This document shows, piece by piece, positions 1 through 7,771 of a stretch of DNA of 64,000 nucleotides. How positions within the stretch are numbered: position 1 is the stretch's first letter; every line of letters begins with the position of its first letter. The notes beneath the pieces were generated by a model, which ran no database searches, was not told the DNA's origin, and saw nothing but the letters and a program-made list of their open reading frames with translations. This DNA is from Streptomyces sp. NRRL F-2580 (GTDB lineage: Bacteria > Actinomycetota > Actinomycetes > Streptomycetales > Streptomycetaceae). The translations under genes and the position numbers were made by a program. Location of the stretch: contig NZ_JOIR01000002.1 in NCBI RefSeq assembly GCF_000720115.1, positions 186,001 to 250,000 on the forward strand, given 5' to 3'.

Positions 1-79
1 GGAACCGCTCCACGACGGCCCGGCCGATCCCGCGCGATCCGCCGGTGACCACGGCGACCTTGCGGCCGTCCTGCGGCAT
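1..79 (-). CDS. FabG-like SDR reductase, N-terminal fragment
   Basis: Only the first 26 codons lie in the window; the gene runs off the left edge. The visible N-terminus contains VVTGGSRGIGRAV, the TGxxxGxG nucleotide-binding loop of classical short-chain dehydrogenases. In the FabG family this enzyme reduces 3-oxoacyl-ACP to 3-hydroxyacyl-ACP with NADPH. Its ATG overlaps the stop of the acyl carrier protein gene (TGATG), so the two are probably translationally coupled. The context suggests the ketoreductase of the dedicated acyl-chain system in this operon. The catalytic Ser-Tyr-Lys lies outside the window, so substrate assignment rests on context. Confidence 0.75.
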   Translation of the reverse strand, partial: MPQDGRKVAVVTGGSRGIGRAVVERF

Positions 80-339
80 CACGCGGTCCCGAGCTTTTCG
101 GCCAGCAGCTCGTGCACGACCTTGAGGGAGCGCATCAGCTGGAGGTTCGACTCGTCCATCTTCACGCCGTACTTGCGCTCCAGGGTCACGAGGATCTCCA
201 GCGCGAGCAGGGAGTCGACGTCCAGGTCCTCCCTGAAGTCGGCGGTGTCGGTGACCTCGGAGGCCTCGACGTCCAGGATGTCCGCGATGGTGGAGCGGAG
301 TTCCTCGATGTCCACGGCGGTGCCGGTCTGCTCGGGCAT
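79..339 (-). CDS. Acyl carrier protein
   Basis: This 86-residue protein has the size and helical pattern of a discrete acyl carrier protein. The phosphopantetheine attachment site is DVDSLLALEI, with Ser43 as the modified residue, and it is flanked by acidic helices. It would carry the growing chain for the neighbouring ketosynthase and reductases. It sits 60 bp downstream of the FabL-like reductase gene and overlaps the start of the FabG-like gene. A phosphopantetheinyl transferase able to activate it is encoded in the divergent operon at 7059-7730. It is more likely the cluster's own carrier than the housekeeping one, which normally sits with fabD and fabF. Confidence 0.92.
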   Translation of the reverse strand: MPEQTGTAVDIEELRSTIADILDVEASEVTDTADFREDLDVDSLLALEILVTLERKYGVKMDESNLQLMRSLKVVHELLAEKLGTA

Positions 340-399
340 GATCGTTCTCTCCTGGGGTGGAGTGGGGTGGGATGTGCGGGTGCGGGTGCGGGACGGTGG

Positions 400-1200
400 T
401 CAGACGAGGCCTTCGCCGCCGTCGACGTCGATGACGTTCCCGGTGATCCACGACGAGTCGGTGGCCGAGAGCATGACGACGGCCTCGGCGACGTCCTCCG
501 GAACGGTGAGCCGGCCGTGCGGGTTCGACTCGGTGGCGTACCGGGCCAGTCCGTCGCTGCCGGGGATGCGCAGCAGCGCCGGGGTGAGGGTCAGGCCGGC
601 GCGCAGGGCGTTCACCGAGACGCCGGAGGGGGCCAGTTCGACGGCCAGCTGGCGCACGTGCGAGGCCAGGGCGGACTTGGCGGCCGACACCGCGCCGTAG
701 CTGGGCATCACCCGGCCGTCGCCGCGGCTGGTGAGCGCGAACACCTTGGCGCCGCGCGGCAGCAGCCCGGCCACGTACAGGTCGCGCACCCAGTAGACGA
801 GGCTGTGGCCCATGACGTCGACGGTCATGTCCATCTGCCGGGGGGTGATGACCTCCTCCTGGCCCTCCTGGGGGAGGAAGGGCAGCAGGCTGCCGAAGGC
901 GAGGGAGTGCAGCAGGACCCGTACGCCCTCGGGCCCGGCCAGCCCGGCGAGCAGCGGCACCAGCTCGGCGCGGGTCTGCTTGCTCGCGGCGTTGCGGTTG
1001 TGGAAGGAAACCCGCACGCCCGTGGCGCGCAGCTCCTCTACCAGCTCGTCGACTTCCTCCTGCTGGGCCGCCGTGCCGAAGTGGACGCCGAAGACGTTCG
1101 CGCCCTCCTTGGCCATGGCCCGCGCGGTGGCCCGGCCCATGCCGCTGGAGGCGCCCAGGATCAGGCACCAGGAGCCCTTGAGGGAAGTCAGCATGTGCAC
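400..1200 (-). CDS. FabL/FabI-like enoyl-ACP reductase (SDR)
   Basis: This 266-residue SDR starts with LILGASSGMGRA (nucleotide-binding loop around residues 14-23). It has LLHSLAFG near residue 100, like the HSIAF stretch of enoyl reductases. Its catalytic pair is Tyr168 and Lys175, separated by six residues; this Y-x6-K spacing is typical of FabI and FabL, while FabG-type ketoreductases use Y-x3-K. The likely reaction is reduction of trans-2-enoyl-ACP. It ends 60 bp upstream of the ACP gene and begins 3 bp after the ketosynthase-like gene. No dehydratase is visible in the window and may lie to the left. Confidence 0.78.
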   Translation of the reverse strand: MHMLTSLKGSWCLILGASSGMGRATARAMAKEGANVFGVHFGTAAQQEEVDELVEELRATGVRVSFHNRNAASKQTRAELVPLLAGLAGPEGVRVLLHSLAFGSLLPFLPQEGQEEVITPRQMDMTVDVMGHSLVYWVRDLYVAGLLPRGAKVFALTSRGDGRVMPSYGAVSAAKSALASHVRQLAVELAPSGVSVNALRAGLTLTPALLRIPGSDGLARYATESNPHGRLTVPEDVAEAVVMLSATDSSWITGNVIDVDGGEGLV

Positions 1201-1203
1201 CTC

Positions 1204-2193
1204 TCAGTTGGTGGGTTCGGGGGTGTGCGCCGCGGCGAGCGCCACGTTGCCCGCGCGGGAGGCGACGACGACCAGCCGGGTGCCGCCGCCCGCCGGGAGG
1301 GGGCGCTCGGCCAGCCGGACCACGGGGGCGAGCGACCCGGCCCGCGCCCCGGACCGCTGGACGGACACCGGGGCGCGGCCGGCGCACCAGGCGCGCAGCA
1401 CGCGGGCGACCGTGTCCCCGACGGGCGAGGGGTCGGCCAGCAGCTCGACCTCGTACGGGGCCGGGCCGCTCGCGCAGAGGGCGTCCAGTGCCTCCCGCAC
1501 GGAGTCCTCCGCCCGCCCGCGGCCGTCGGCCCCGGACAGCGCCGGCGGCGGGAGGAAGCGCAGTACGGTCCGCAGCACCGCGCCGCCGGCCGGTACGGGC
1601 CCGCCCGCCGGACGCAGCACGAGCAGCGCGGCGCCCGCTTCGGGCTCGGCGTCGCCGGGGCGGGGGTCGGGCGCCTCGGCGGCTCCGGCCAGCACCACGG
1701 CGCCGCGGCCCGCGGCCAGTTCGAGTGCGGCCAGGTGAAGGGCCTCGACCCCGGCCACCCGCGGTGAGGTCACCGTCAGGTTGAAGCCCTTGAGCACGTG
1801 CTCGGTCGACAGGCGGGCGGCGACGAGGTTGACCGAGAAGTACGGCACGCTCATCGGGCTCAGGGCCCCGGCCCCCTCGCGGCGGACCGTCTCCTCGATG
1901 CCGGCGTGCAGGGCCGCCACGGCGCTGTTGGTGCCGACGACGGCGCCGCGGAGCTCCGGGGCGTGCCGGCCGGCCTCCTGACCGGACGCCTCCAGGGCCG
2001 TACGGGCGGCCGCGAGCAGGTACTGGCAGGCGGGCGGCAGGTACTTGTGCCCCCGGCCCAGCCGGGCGCGGTGGTCGAACCACGCGGCGTCCGGGGGAGT
2101 GCCGTCCGGCGGCACGACCAGCGCCGCGCCGTGGACCACGGACTCGGCCACCACGGCTCGCGGCGCCGCCGTCCCGGCTTCCGTCCGCGTCAC
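1204..2193 (-). CDS. Ketosynthase-like protein without catalytic Cys (CLF-like)
   Basis: This 329-residue protein has the thiolase/ketosynthase fold signature but is shorter than a full ketosynthase (about 410). The stretch that should carry the nucleophile reads LTVTSPRVAG, so the Cys position is occupied by Arg145. The PHGTGT and NAYAFGG-type motifs of its partner are absent. This resembles a chain-length-factor-type subunit that pairs with an active ketosynthase. The GTG start overlaps the stop of the upstream ketosynthase gene (GTGA), which supports equimolar coupled expression. The family assignment is clear, but a chain-length role is inferred from pairing and from loss of the Cys. Confidence 0.75.
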   Translation of the reverse strand: MTRTEAGTAAPRAVVAESVVHGAALVVPPDGTPPDAAWFDHRARLGRGHKYLPPACQYLLAAARTALEASGQEAGRHAPELRGAVVGTNSAVAALHAGIEETVRREGAGALSPMSVPYFSVNLVAARLSTEHVLKGFNLTVTSPRVAGVEALHLAALELAAGRGAVVLAGAAEAPDPRPGDAEPEAGAALLVLRPAGGPVPAGGAVLRTVLRFLPPPALSGADGRGRAEDSVREALDALCASGPAPYEVELLADPSPVGDTVARVLRAWCAGRAPVSVQRSGARAGSLAPVVRLAERPLPAGGGTRLVVVASRAGNVALAAAHTPEPTN

Positions 2194-3440
2194 CGTGCCT
2201 CGCCCCCGAAGACCATGGAGAAGTTGCTGCCGCCGAACGCGTACGCGTTGACCAGTACGTTCGGGTGCTCCAGCGGGGTCGGCCCGTCCTGCGGCAGCCG
2301 GACCGGGCACTCGGGGTCCGGGCTGGCCAGCGGGATGTTGGCGGGGATCTCGCCGTGCCGGGCGATCAGCGCGGCGGTGACGGCGGCGAAGGCCGCCGCG
2401 GCGCCGGCGGTGTGCCCGATGAAGGCTTTCAGGCTGAACAGCGGTGTGGCCGGGGCGCGGTCGCCGAGCACCTCCCGCAGGACCCGGTACTCGATCACGT
2501 CGTTCTGCACGGTGCCGGTGCCGTGCGGGATGACGCACCCGATGTCGCCGGGTGCCCGTCCGGCCTCCTCGAGGGCCGCGCGCGCCGCCCGTACCGGCTG
2601 TTCGCCGCCGGGGTCCGGGGCGGTGGGGTGGTGGGCGTCGCAGCTCCACGCGGTCCCCAGCACCCTGCCGTACGCGGGGCGGCCGGCGGCGGCCCGCGCC
2701 GACTGGAGGACGAGCACGGCGGCCCCCTCGCCGAAGACGGTGCCCCGGCGTTCGGCGTCGAAGGGACGGCAGGTCTCGGGGTCGGCCGCGCCGAGTCGGC
2801 TGAAGCTCGCCGGCGGCACCCAGGCGATGCCTTCCGCGCCTCCCAGCAGCACGGTGTCCGCCTCGCCGCGGCGGATCAGGTCCACGGCGACGGACAGCGC
2901 GTACCCGCTCGCGGCGCAGGCGTTGCTCACGCTGATGTTCGGGCCGAAGGTGCCGAGTTCCGCGCCCACGGTGGCGGCGACGGAGAACACCGGCTCCCAG
3001 GCGCCGGCGGGCGCGCCGTCGCGGGTGCCTTCGCCGTCGCCCGCGCCCTTGGCCGTGCCCGCGCCCTTGGCCGTGCCCTTGCTCTCGCTCGTGTGGTCGC
3101 CCTCGCGCGCGCCGCCCTCGCCGCCGGCCGTGCCGATGACCACGGCCGCCCCGGCGATCTCGCGCGGCTCCAGGCCCGCGTCCGCGACCGCCTCGCGGAC
3201 GGCGCTCAGCGCGAACCGCGTGGCACGGCCCGGCGCCGCGTGCGCGGCGTCCGTCGCCGGGGCGCCGTCGGGCACCTGGTAGGCGAGGACGTCCGGCACG
3301 CGCTCGGTCAGGCCGGGTACGGCGGTGGGGCGCCCGGCGGCGGCCTTCAGCCCCGTCCAGAACGCGTCCGCGGTGCCGCCGAGGCAGCTGACCGCGCCGA
3401 TGCCGGTGACGAGGACAGCCGGGGTGGCAGAGAGGTCCAA
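2190..3440 (-). CDS. Beta-ketoacyl-ACP synthase (KAS II-like)
   Basis: This 416-residue condensing enzyme has all catalytic elements: Cys175 in NACAASG, His306 in PHGTGT, Lys338 and His343 in FSLKAFIGHTAG, and a C-terminal NAYAFGGSN. It should extend an acyl-ACP by decarboxylative condensation with malonyl-ACP. A Gly/Ala/Lys-rich insertion around residues 105-145 contains repeated KGAG units, is unusual for the family and is probably a surface loop. The start is TTG, 4 bp after the stop of the hydrolase gene. A degenerate ketosynthase-like partner is encoded immediately downstream with overlap, as in type II systems. Confidence 0.9.
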   Translation of the reverse strand: MDLSATPAVLVTGIGAVSCLGGTADAFWTGLKAAAGRPTAVPGLTERVPDVLAYQVPDGAPATDAAHAAPGRATRFALSAVREAVADAGLEPREIAGAAVVIGTAGGEGGAREGDHTSESKGTAKGAGTAKGAGDGEGTRDGAPAGAWEPVFSVAATVGAELGTFGPNISVSNACAASGYALSVAVDLIRRGEADTVLLGGAEGIAWVPPASFSRLGAADPETCRPFDAERRGTVFGEGAAVLVLQSARAAAGRPAYGRVLGTAWSCDAHHPTAPDPGGEQPVRAARAALEEAGRAPGDIGCVIPHGTGTVQNDVIEYRVLREVLGDRAPATPLFSLKAFIGHTAGAAAAFAAVTAALIARHGEIPANIPLASPDPECPVRLPQDGPTPLEHPNVLVNAYAFGGSNFSMVFGGEAR

Positions 3441-3444
3441 GGGG

Positions 3445-4254
3445 TCAACCCGCCTTCGTGGGAGGCGCGGACGGCGCGGCGAGGTGGTCGGCGAGCAGCC
3501 GGTGGACCGCGTCGGCGAACGGCCGCGGCCGCTCGGTCATCGGGAAGTGGCCGCAGTCCCGCAGCAGTTCCAGCCGTCCCTGCGGCAGGGCGTCCGCCAG
3601 CAGGGCGGCGTCCCGCGGCGCGGCGAACCGGTCGTTCTCCCCGGCCACGACGAGCACCGGCAGGTCCAGCCCCCGTACGTCGACGAAGGGGCTGCGCAGA
3701 TAGCTCTCCCAGAAACGCAGCCAGCCGTACGGACCCACGCGGTCGCGCACGAGGACGGCCATGTCCCGGAGCGTCTCGGGGGAGGGTTCGCGGACGGACG
3801 CGATGCGCAGTGCCTCCTCGAACACCTCCTGGAAGATGCCGAGGTAGTGGCCGGCGGTGTCCCAGTGGAAGTCGGCCGGGTCCCTGCGGTGGAAGGGCGA
3901 TACGAGGACCAGGGCGCGGGGCCGCTCGGCCCGCGGGCTCCCGGCGAGGTACTCCAGGGCGAGGACGGCCGAGAAGGAGTGCGCGACGACGACGTCGGCC
4001 CCGCCCGGCACCCGGCCGAGCGCGGCACCGATCCACTCGGCGGGGTCTCCGCGGTGGCTCCACGCGGACGTGCCGGCCGTTCCCCAGGGCAGCTCCGCGT
4101 TCCACAACTCGACGGCGGGTGAGGTGAGTTCGGAGAAGGACCGCCAGGTGGTCCCGCTCGCCGCCAGCCCGTGCAGGGCGAGCACGCGCACCGGGCCGGC
4201 GCCGCGGGCGGGCCGCTCCAGCCGGACCGCAAGACGACTGCCGCTCATCCGCAC
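3445..4254 (-). CDS. Alpha/beta hydrolase, candidate thioesterase
   Basis: This 269-residue protein has the alpha/beta hydrolase layout: an oxyanion-region LALHGLAASG, nucleophile Ser93 in AHSFSA (a degenerate elbow, since GxSxG glycines are replaced), acid Asp208 in AGENDRF and His236 in CGHFPM. As first gene of the leftward operon it could release or transfer the finished acyl chain, but hydrolysis of another ester or amide is equally possible. A GTG start (4254) preceded by AGGA is used here; an ATG two codons later (4248) is an alternative. The region upstream is the divergent control region. Confidence 0.7.
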   Translation of the reverse strand: MRMSGSRLAVRLERPARGAGPVRVLALHGLAASGTTWRSFSELTSPAVELWNAELPWGTAGTSAWSHRGDPAEWIGAALGRVPGGADVVVAHSFSAVLALEYLAGSPRAERPRALVLVSPFHRRDPADFHWDTAGHYLGIFQEVFEEALRIASVREPSPETLRDMAVLVRDRVGPYGWLRFWESYLRSPFVDVRGLDLPVLVVAGENDRFAAPRDAALLADALPQGRLELLRDCGHFPMTERPRPFADAVHRLLADHLAAPSAPPTKAG

Positions 4255-4396
4255 CCCGTTCCTGGACCGCCTCGGCCGGTTCTTCGAACAATTGGCGCCG
4301 ATCCGGAAATTGCGAGTTTCGATCGACGCGGCCGGTTTTCTCTTCCCACGCGAAGTGCGGAATTGTCCCGAGCCGACGGCGAGCGTACCCGGGCAT

Positions 4397-4414
4397 GACT
4401 AAAACGAGACTAAA
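4397..4414. promoter_or_regulatory. Heptamer direct repeat with 11-bp period in the divergent control region
   Basis: GACTAAA occurs at 4397-4403 and again at 4408-4414, leaving four bases between copies and a period of one helical turn. The block lies between the two divergent operons in a stretch (4255-4528) with much lower GC than its surroundings. Direct heptamers at 11-bp period are the known layout of SARP activator sites. No SARP gene is present in the window, so the regulator is unknown. Confidence 0.4.
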
Positions 4415-4528
4415 CAGTTCTGTCCGCACGGCAGTTGCCTGAGGTCAAGAAGGAAATTAAGGCGGCCTTTAGGGGGCTTTTGGAGAGCGTGTTTAGGCTA
4501 TTGCGGAAGCCGAATCAAGGAGAGAGCG

Positions 4529-5479
4529 ATGCTCGACAAGGTCATGGACCGGCTGCACGATCCGGCGGTCTACGCCCTGCCCGCCATGGCGTTGCTGATC
4601 GTGATCGAGCTGCTGGCGATCAAGTTCGGCGACGACCACGACGAGCGCCCCGGCTACGACCTCCGGGACCACCGGGCGAGCATCCTCACGGGATTCGGCG
4701 CATTGTTCTCCTCCACCGTGCTCCGGACCGTGGCCCTCGCGCTGTACCTGCTGGTCTACGAGTACATAGCGCCGTGGCACCTGTCGTCCACGTCGTGGAC
4801 CACGTGGGTGTTCCTCTTCTTCGGCGTGGAGTTCCTCCTCTACTGGTACCACCGCGCCGCGCACGGCATCCGGCTCATCTGGGCCGGCCACCAGGTCCAC
4901 CACTCCAGCCAGTACTTCAACCTCTCGACCGCCCTGCGCCGCAAGTGGGCCCAGTGGTTCGAGAAGATGATCTGGCTTCCGCTGCCGCTGCTGGGCGTGC
5001 ACCCCGCGCTGGTCTTCACCATGCACTCGGTGCACCTGGTCTACGGGCTCTTCGCGCACACCGAGAAGATCGGCAAGCTGCCGCGCTTCATCGAGTACGT
5101 CTTCGTGACGCCCTCGCACCACCGCGTCCACCACGGCAACGACCCGGAGTACCTGGACAAGAACTTCGGCAGCATCCTGATCTTCTGGGACCGCATGTTC
5201 GGCACGTTCCAGCCCGAGGTGCAGCGCCCCACGTACGGCCTCACCAAGCAGATCGAGACCTTCTCCATCTGGAAGATCCAGGTGCACGAGTTCGGCAACA
5301 TGTTCCGTGACGTGCGCGGGGCGAGCACGCTGCGCCACAAGCTCGGCTACGTCTTCGGCCCGCCCGGCTGGAAGCCCGCCGAGGACGGCGCCGGCCGGCG
5401 CGACGCGGGCACCCGCGACGGAGCCGGCGAGACGTCGGGGCGGGCGGCCGCGGGCCGGCCGGGTGAACTCCTCACATGA
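4529..5479 (+). CDS. Fatty acid hydroxylase/sterol desaturase family protein
   Basis: This 316-residue membrane protein is a di-iron oxygenase of the sterol desaturase/fatty acid hydroxylase superfamily. The three histidine clusters are visible: H108-x3-H112, HQVHH at 121-125 and HHRVHH at 197-202. Hydrophobic segments lie near residues 15-30, 55-80 and 92-107. It would hydroxylate or desaturate a lipid chain at the membrane. The C-terminal 40 residues are Gly/Arg/Ala-rich and probably disordered. AAGGAGAG lies just upstream of the ATG. It is the first gene of the rightward operon and faces the acyl-chain operon, which suggests it acts on that product. Confidence 0.88.
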   Translation: MLDKVMDRLHDPAVYALPAMALLIVIELLAIKFGDDHDERPGYDLRDHRASILTGFGALFSSTVLRTVALALYLLVYEYIAPWHLSSTSWTTWVFLFFGVEFLLYWYHRAAHGIRLIWAGHQVHHSSQYFNLSTALRRKWAQWFEKMIWLPLPLLGVHPALVFTMHSVHLVYGLFAHTEKIGKLPRFIEYVFVTPSHHRVHHGNDPEYLDKNFGSILIFWDRMFGTFQPEVQRPTYGLTKQIETFSIWKIQVHEFGNMFRDVRGASTLRHKLGYVFGPPGWKPAEDGAGRRDAGTRDGAGETSGRAAAGRPGELLT

Positions 5480-7062
5480 GCAGGGCGAACGGACACACCG
5501 CGGCCGCCGAGGGGCAGGGCGCGGCGTCCCCGCCGCGCCGCGGGGTGCGGGGCCACCCCTGGCTGACGCTGCTGACCCTCTCCGTCGGGGCCATGATGGT
5601 CTCGCTCGACGGCACGATCGTCACCGTCGCCCAGCCGGCCATGCAGGACGACCTCGGAGCGAGCCTGACCGGCATCCAGTGGGTGACGAACGGCTACCTC
5701 CTCGCGGTCGCCGCCCTGCTGATCGCCGCGGGCCGGCTCGGGGACCGCTACGGCCACCGCACCGTCTTCCTCGTCGGAGCCGCGGGCTTCACGGCCACCT
5801 CCGTGGCCATCGGCGCCTCCGGGAGCCTGGGCTGGGTCATCGGCCTGCGCGTCCTGCAAGGGGTGTTCGGCGCGCTGATGCAGCCGGCCACCCTCGGCCT
5901 GCTGCGCACCGCCTTCCCCGCCGAACGCCTCAACATGCCGATCGCCGTGCGCAGCTCGGTGATCGCCGCGTCCACCGCGGCCGGACCCGTGGTGGGCGGC
6001 CTGCTGGTCGAACACGCCTCGTGGGGCTGGGTGTTCTTCCTCAACGTCCCGCTGGGCGTTGTGGCACTGGCCCTGGGCGTCCTCGTCCTGCGCGACACGC
6101 GCGGCGAGGCCGCGCCCGGCCGGCTGGACCTGCTGGGCATGACTGTACTGGGCGGTGCGCTGTGCCTGCTGGTCGGCGGCCTGGCCACGGTCGCCGACCA
6201 GGGCCGGCCCGATGCCCGGACCCTGGCCCTGCTGGCCGCGGCGCTGCTGCTCGGCGGCTTCTTCGCCTGGTGGCAGCGGCGCGCCGGCGATCCCCTGGTG
6301 CCGCCCCGCCTCTTCCGGTCGCGACGGTTCACGGTCGGCGTGCTGACGCTGCTCTCCATGGCCTTCGTCATGGTCGGCGCTCCGTTCGTCCTGATCTTCT
6401 ACTTGCAGAACGTGCTCGGGCTGTCCCCGGCCGACTCGGGGGTCCGGGTGCTGGGCCTGACCCTGCTGATGATCGTGGGCGCACCGCCCGCGGCCATGTG
6501 GATCAGCCGGTCCGGGCCCCGGACCCCGGTGGTCCTCGGACTGTCCGTCACGGCCGTGGCCATGTGCGCCCTGTCCCGGCTCGACGCGCAGTCGGGGACC
6601 CTGGAGATGACGCTGTGCTTCTTCCTGCTCGGGCTGGGCTTCAGCCCGGTGATGGTCGGCGCCACCAAGCTCGTCATCAGCAGTGCGCCGGTGGAGCTGT
6701 CCGGCGTGGCCGGCGGCATGCAGCAGACGGCCATGCAGGTGGGCGGCAGCCTGGGCATCGCCGTCGTGGGCGCCGTCGTCGCGGCGCACAGCGCCTCGGC
6801 GCTGCCCGGCCGGCTGGCCGCGCAGTCCGTGGCGGTCGCGCCCGGCGCCATGGACGAGGTGGTCCGCAGGGCGGCCGTCGGCCTGGCACCGGATCCCGGG
6901 TCGGTGGACGCGGCCCAGGCCGTCCTGACCCGGATCGCCCAGTCGGTGTTCCTGGAGGGCATGCAGCAGGCCCTGCTGGCCACCGCGGCGGTGGCCGCGT
7001 TGGGTGCCTTCGCCGGCCTCTTCGCGGGGCGCGGGCGCGCGGACGGAGGGCACGGCACGTGA
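5476..7062 (+). CDS. MFS exporter, DHA2 (14-TM) family
   Basis: This 528-residue permease has about 14 hydrophobic segments and the DHA2 signature region near the first helices (SLDGTIVTVAQPAM, then GRLGDRYGHR between TM2 and TM3). Such proteins export drugs or amphiphiles with proton influx. Its ATG overlaps the stop of the hydroxylase gene (ATGA), and its own stop overlaps the next start. The position inside the biosynthetic operon suggests export of the product or self-resistance. Confidence 0.88.
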   Translation: MSRANGHTAAAEGQGAASPPRRGVRGHPWLTLLTLSVGAMMVSLDGTIVTVAQPAMQDDLGASLTGIQWVTNGYLLAVAALLIAAGRLGDRYGHRTVFLVGAAGFTATSVAIGASGSLGWVIGLRVLQGVFGALMQPATLGLLRTAFPAERLNMPIAVRSSVIAASTAAGPVVGGLLVEHASWGWVFFLNVPLGVVALALGVLVLRDTRGEAAPGRLDLLGMTVLGGALCLLVGGLATVADQGRPDARTLALLAAALLLGGFFAWWQRRAGDPLVPPRLFRSRRFTVGVLTLLSMAFVMVGAPFVLIFYLQNVLGLSPADSGVRVLGLTLLMIVGAPPAAMWISRSGPRTPVVLGLSVTAVAMCALSRLDAQSGTLEMTLCFFLLGLGFSPVMVGATKLVISSAPVELSGVAGGMQQTAMQVGGSLGIAVVGAVVAAHSASALPGRLAAQSVAVAPGAMDEVVRRAAVGLAPDPGSVDAAQAVLTRIAQSVFLEGMQQALLATAAVAALGAFAGLFAGRGRADGGHGT

Positions 7063-7730
7063 TCGAGCGGATCCTGCCCGCCGGCGTGGCCAGTTCGGCG
7101 GAGTACGCCGACGTCACCGCCGCCGACTCGCTCTACCCGGAGGAGCTGGCCGCGGTGGCCGGGGCCTCCGAGGGCCGCCGGCGGGCCTTCGCCACCGGAC
7201 GGCACTGCGCGCACCGTGCGCTGGACCGCCTCGGCGTGCCCGCCGGGCCGCTGCCCGTAGGCGGTTCGGGGGAGCCGCTGTGGCCGGCGGGGGTGGCCGG
7301 GGCCATCACCCACTGCGAGGGCTACCGGGCGGCGGCCGCCGCCCGGTCCTCGGAGCTGGCGGGCCTCGGCATCGACGCCGAACCGCACGTCCCGCTGCCC
7401 CCGGGGGTCCTGGAGGCGGTGGCGCTCCCGCACGAGCGCGGCCGGCTGCGGGCCCTGTCGCGGTACCGGCCGGGGCTGCACTGGGACAAGGTCCTCTTCA
7501 GCGCCAAGGAATCGGTCTACAAGGCGTGGTTCCCGCTCACCGGGCGCTGGCTCGACTTCACCCAGGCCGAACTCAGCTTCCGTCCCGCACCGGGCCCGGC
7601 CGCCACCGGCGGCGAGTTCCACGCCCGTCTGCTGGTCGAGGGCCCGGTCGTGGCCGGCCGCACCGTACGGCGTTTCACCGGGCGCTGGCTGGTGGCCGAC
7701 GGGCTGGTGATCACGGCCGCCACCGTCTGA
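7059..7730 (+). CDS. 4'-phosphopantetheinyl transferase (Sfp/EntD type)
   Basis: This 223-residue enzyme transfers the phosphopantetheine arm of CoA to carrier-protein serines. The magnesium-binding motif is LGIDAE (Asp106, Glu108), and the downstream catalytic stretch is FSAKESVYKAW (Lys150, Glu151, Lys155). The GTG start overlaps the stop of the exporter gene. The acyl carrier protein in the opposite operon is the obvious partner. Presence of a dedicated transferase supports the idea that the two divergent operons form one pathway. Confidence 0.9.
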   Translation: MIERILPAGVASSAEYADVTAADSLYPEELAAVAGASEGRRRAFATGRHCAHRALDRLGVPAGPLPVGGSGEPLWPAGVAGAITHCEGYRAAAAARSSELAGLGIDAEPHVPLPPGVLEAVALPHERGRLRALSRYRPGLHWDKVLFSAKESVYKAWFPLTGRWLDFTQAELSFRPAPGPAATGGEFHARLLVEGPVVAGRTVRRFTGRWLVADGLVITAATV

Positions 7731-7771
7731 CCGCCCCCCCACACGCACGCACGCGGACTACAGGAGAAGGC

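Noticed and set aside
1798-3282. Long open frame on the plus strand over the ketosynthase genes
   Set aside because: It has no recognisable domain and is rich in Arg, Ala, Pro and Ser, as expected from the complement of a GC-rich gene. The minus strand encodes intact catalytic motifs.
5307-7730. Apparent fusion of a long frame with the phosphopantetheinyl transferase
   Set aside because: The upstream part is a shifted reading of the exporter gene. The real transferase starts at GTG 7059 overlapping the exporter stop.
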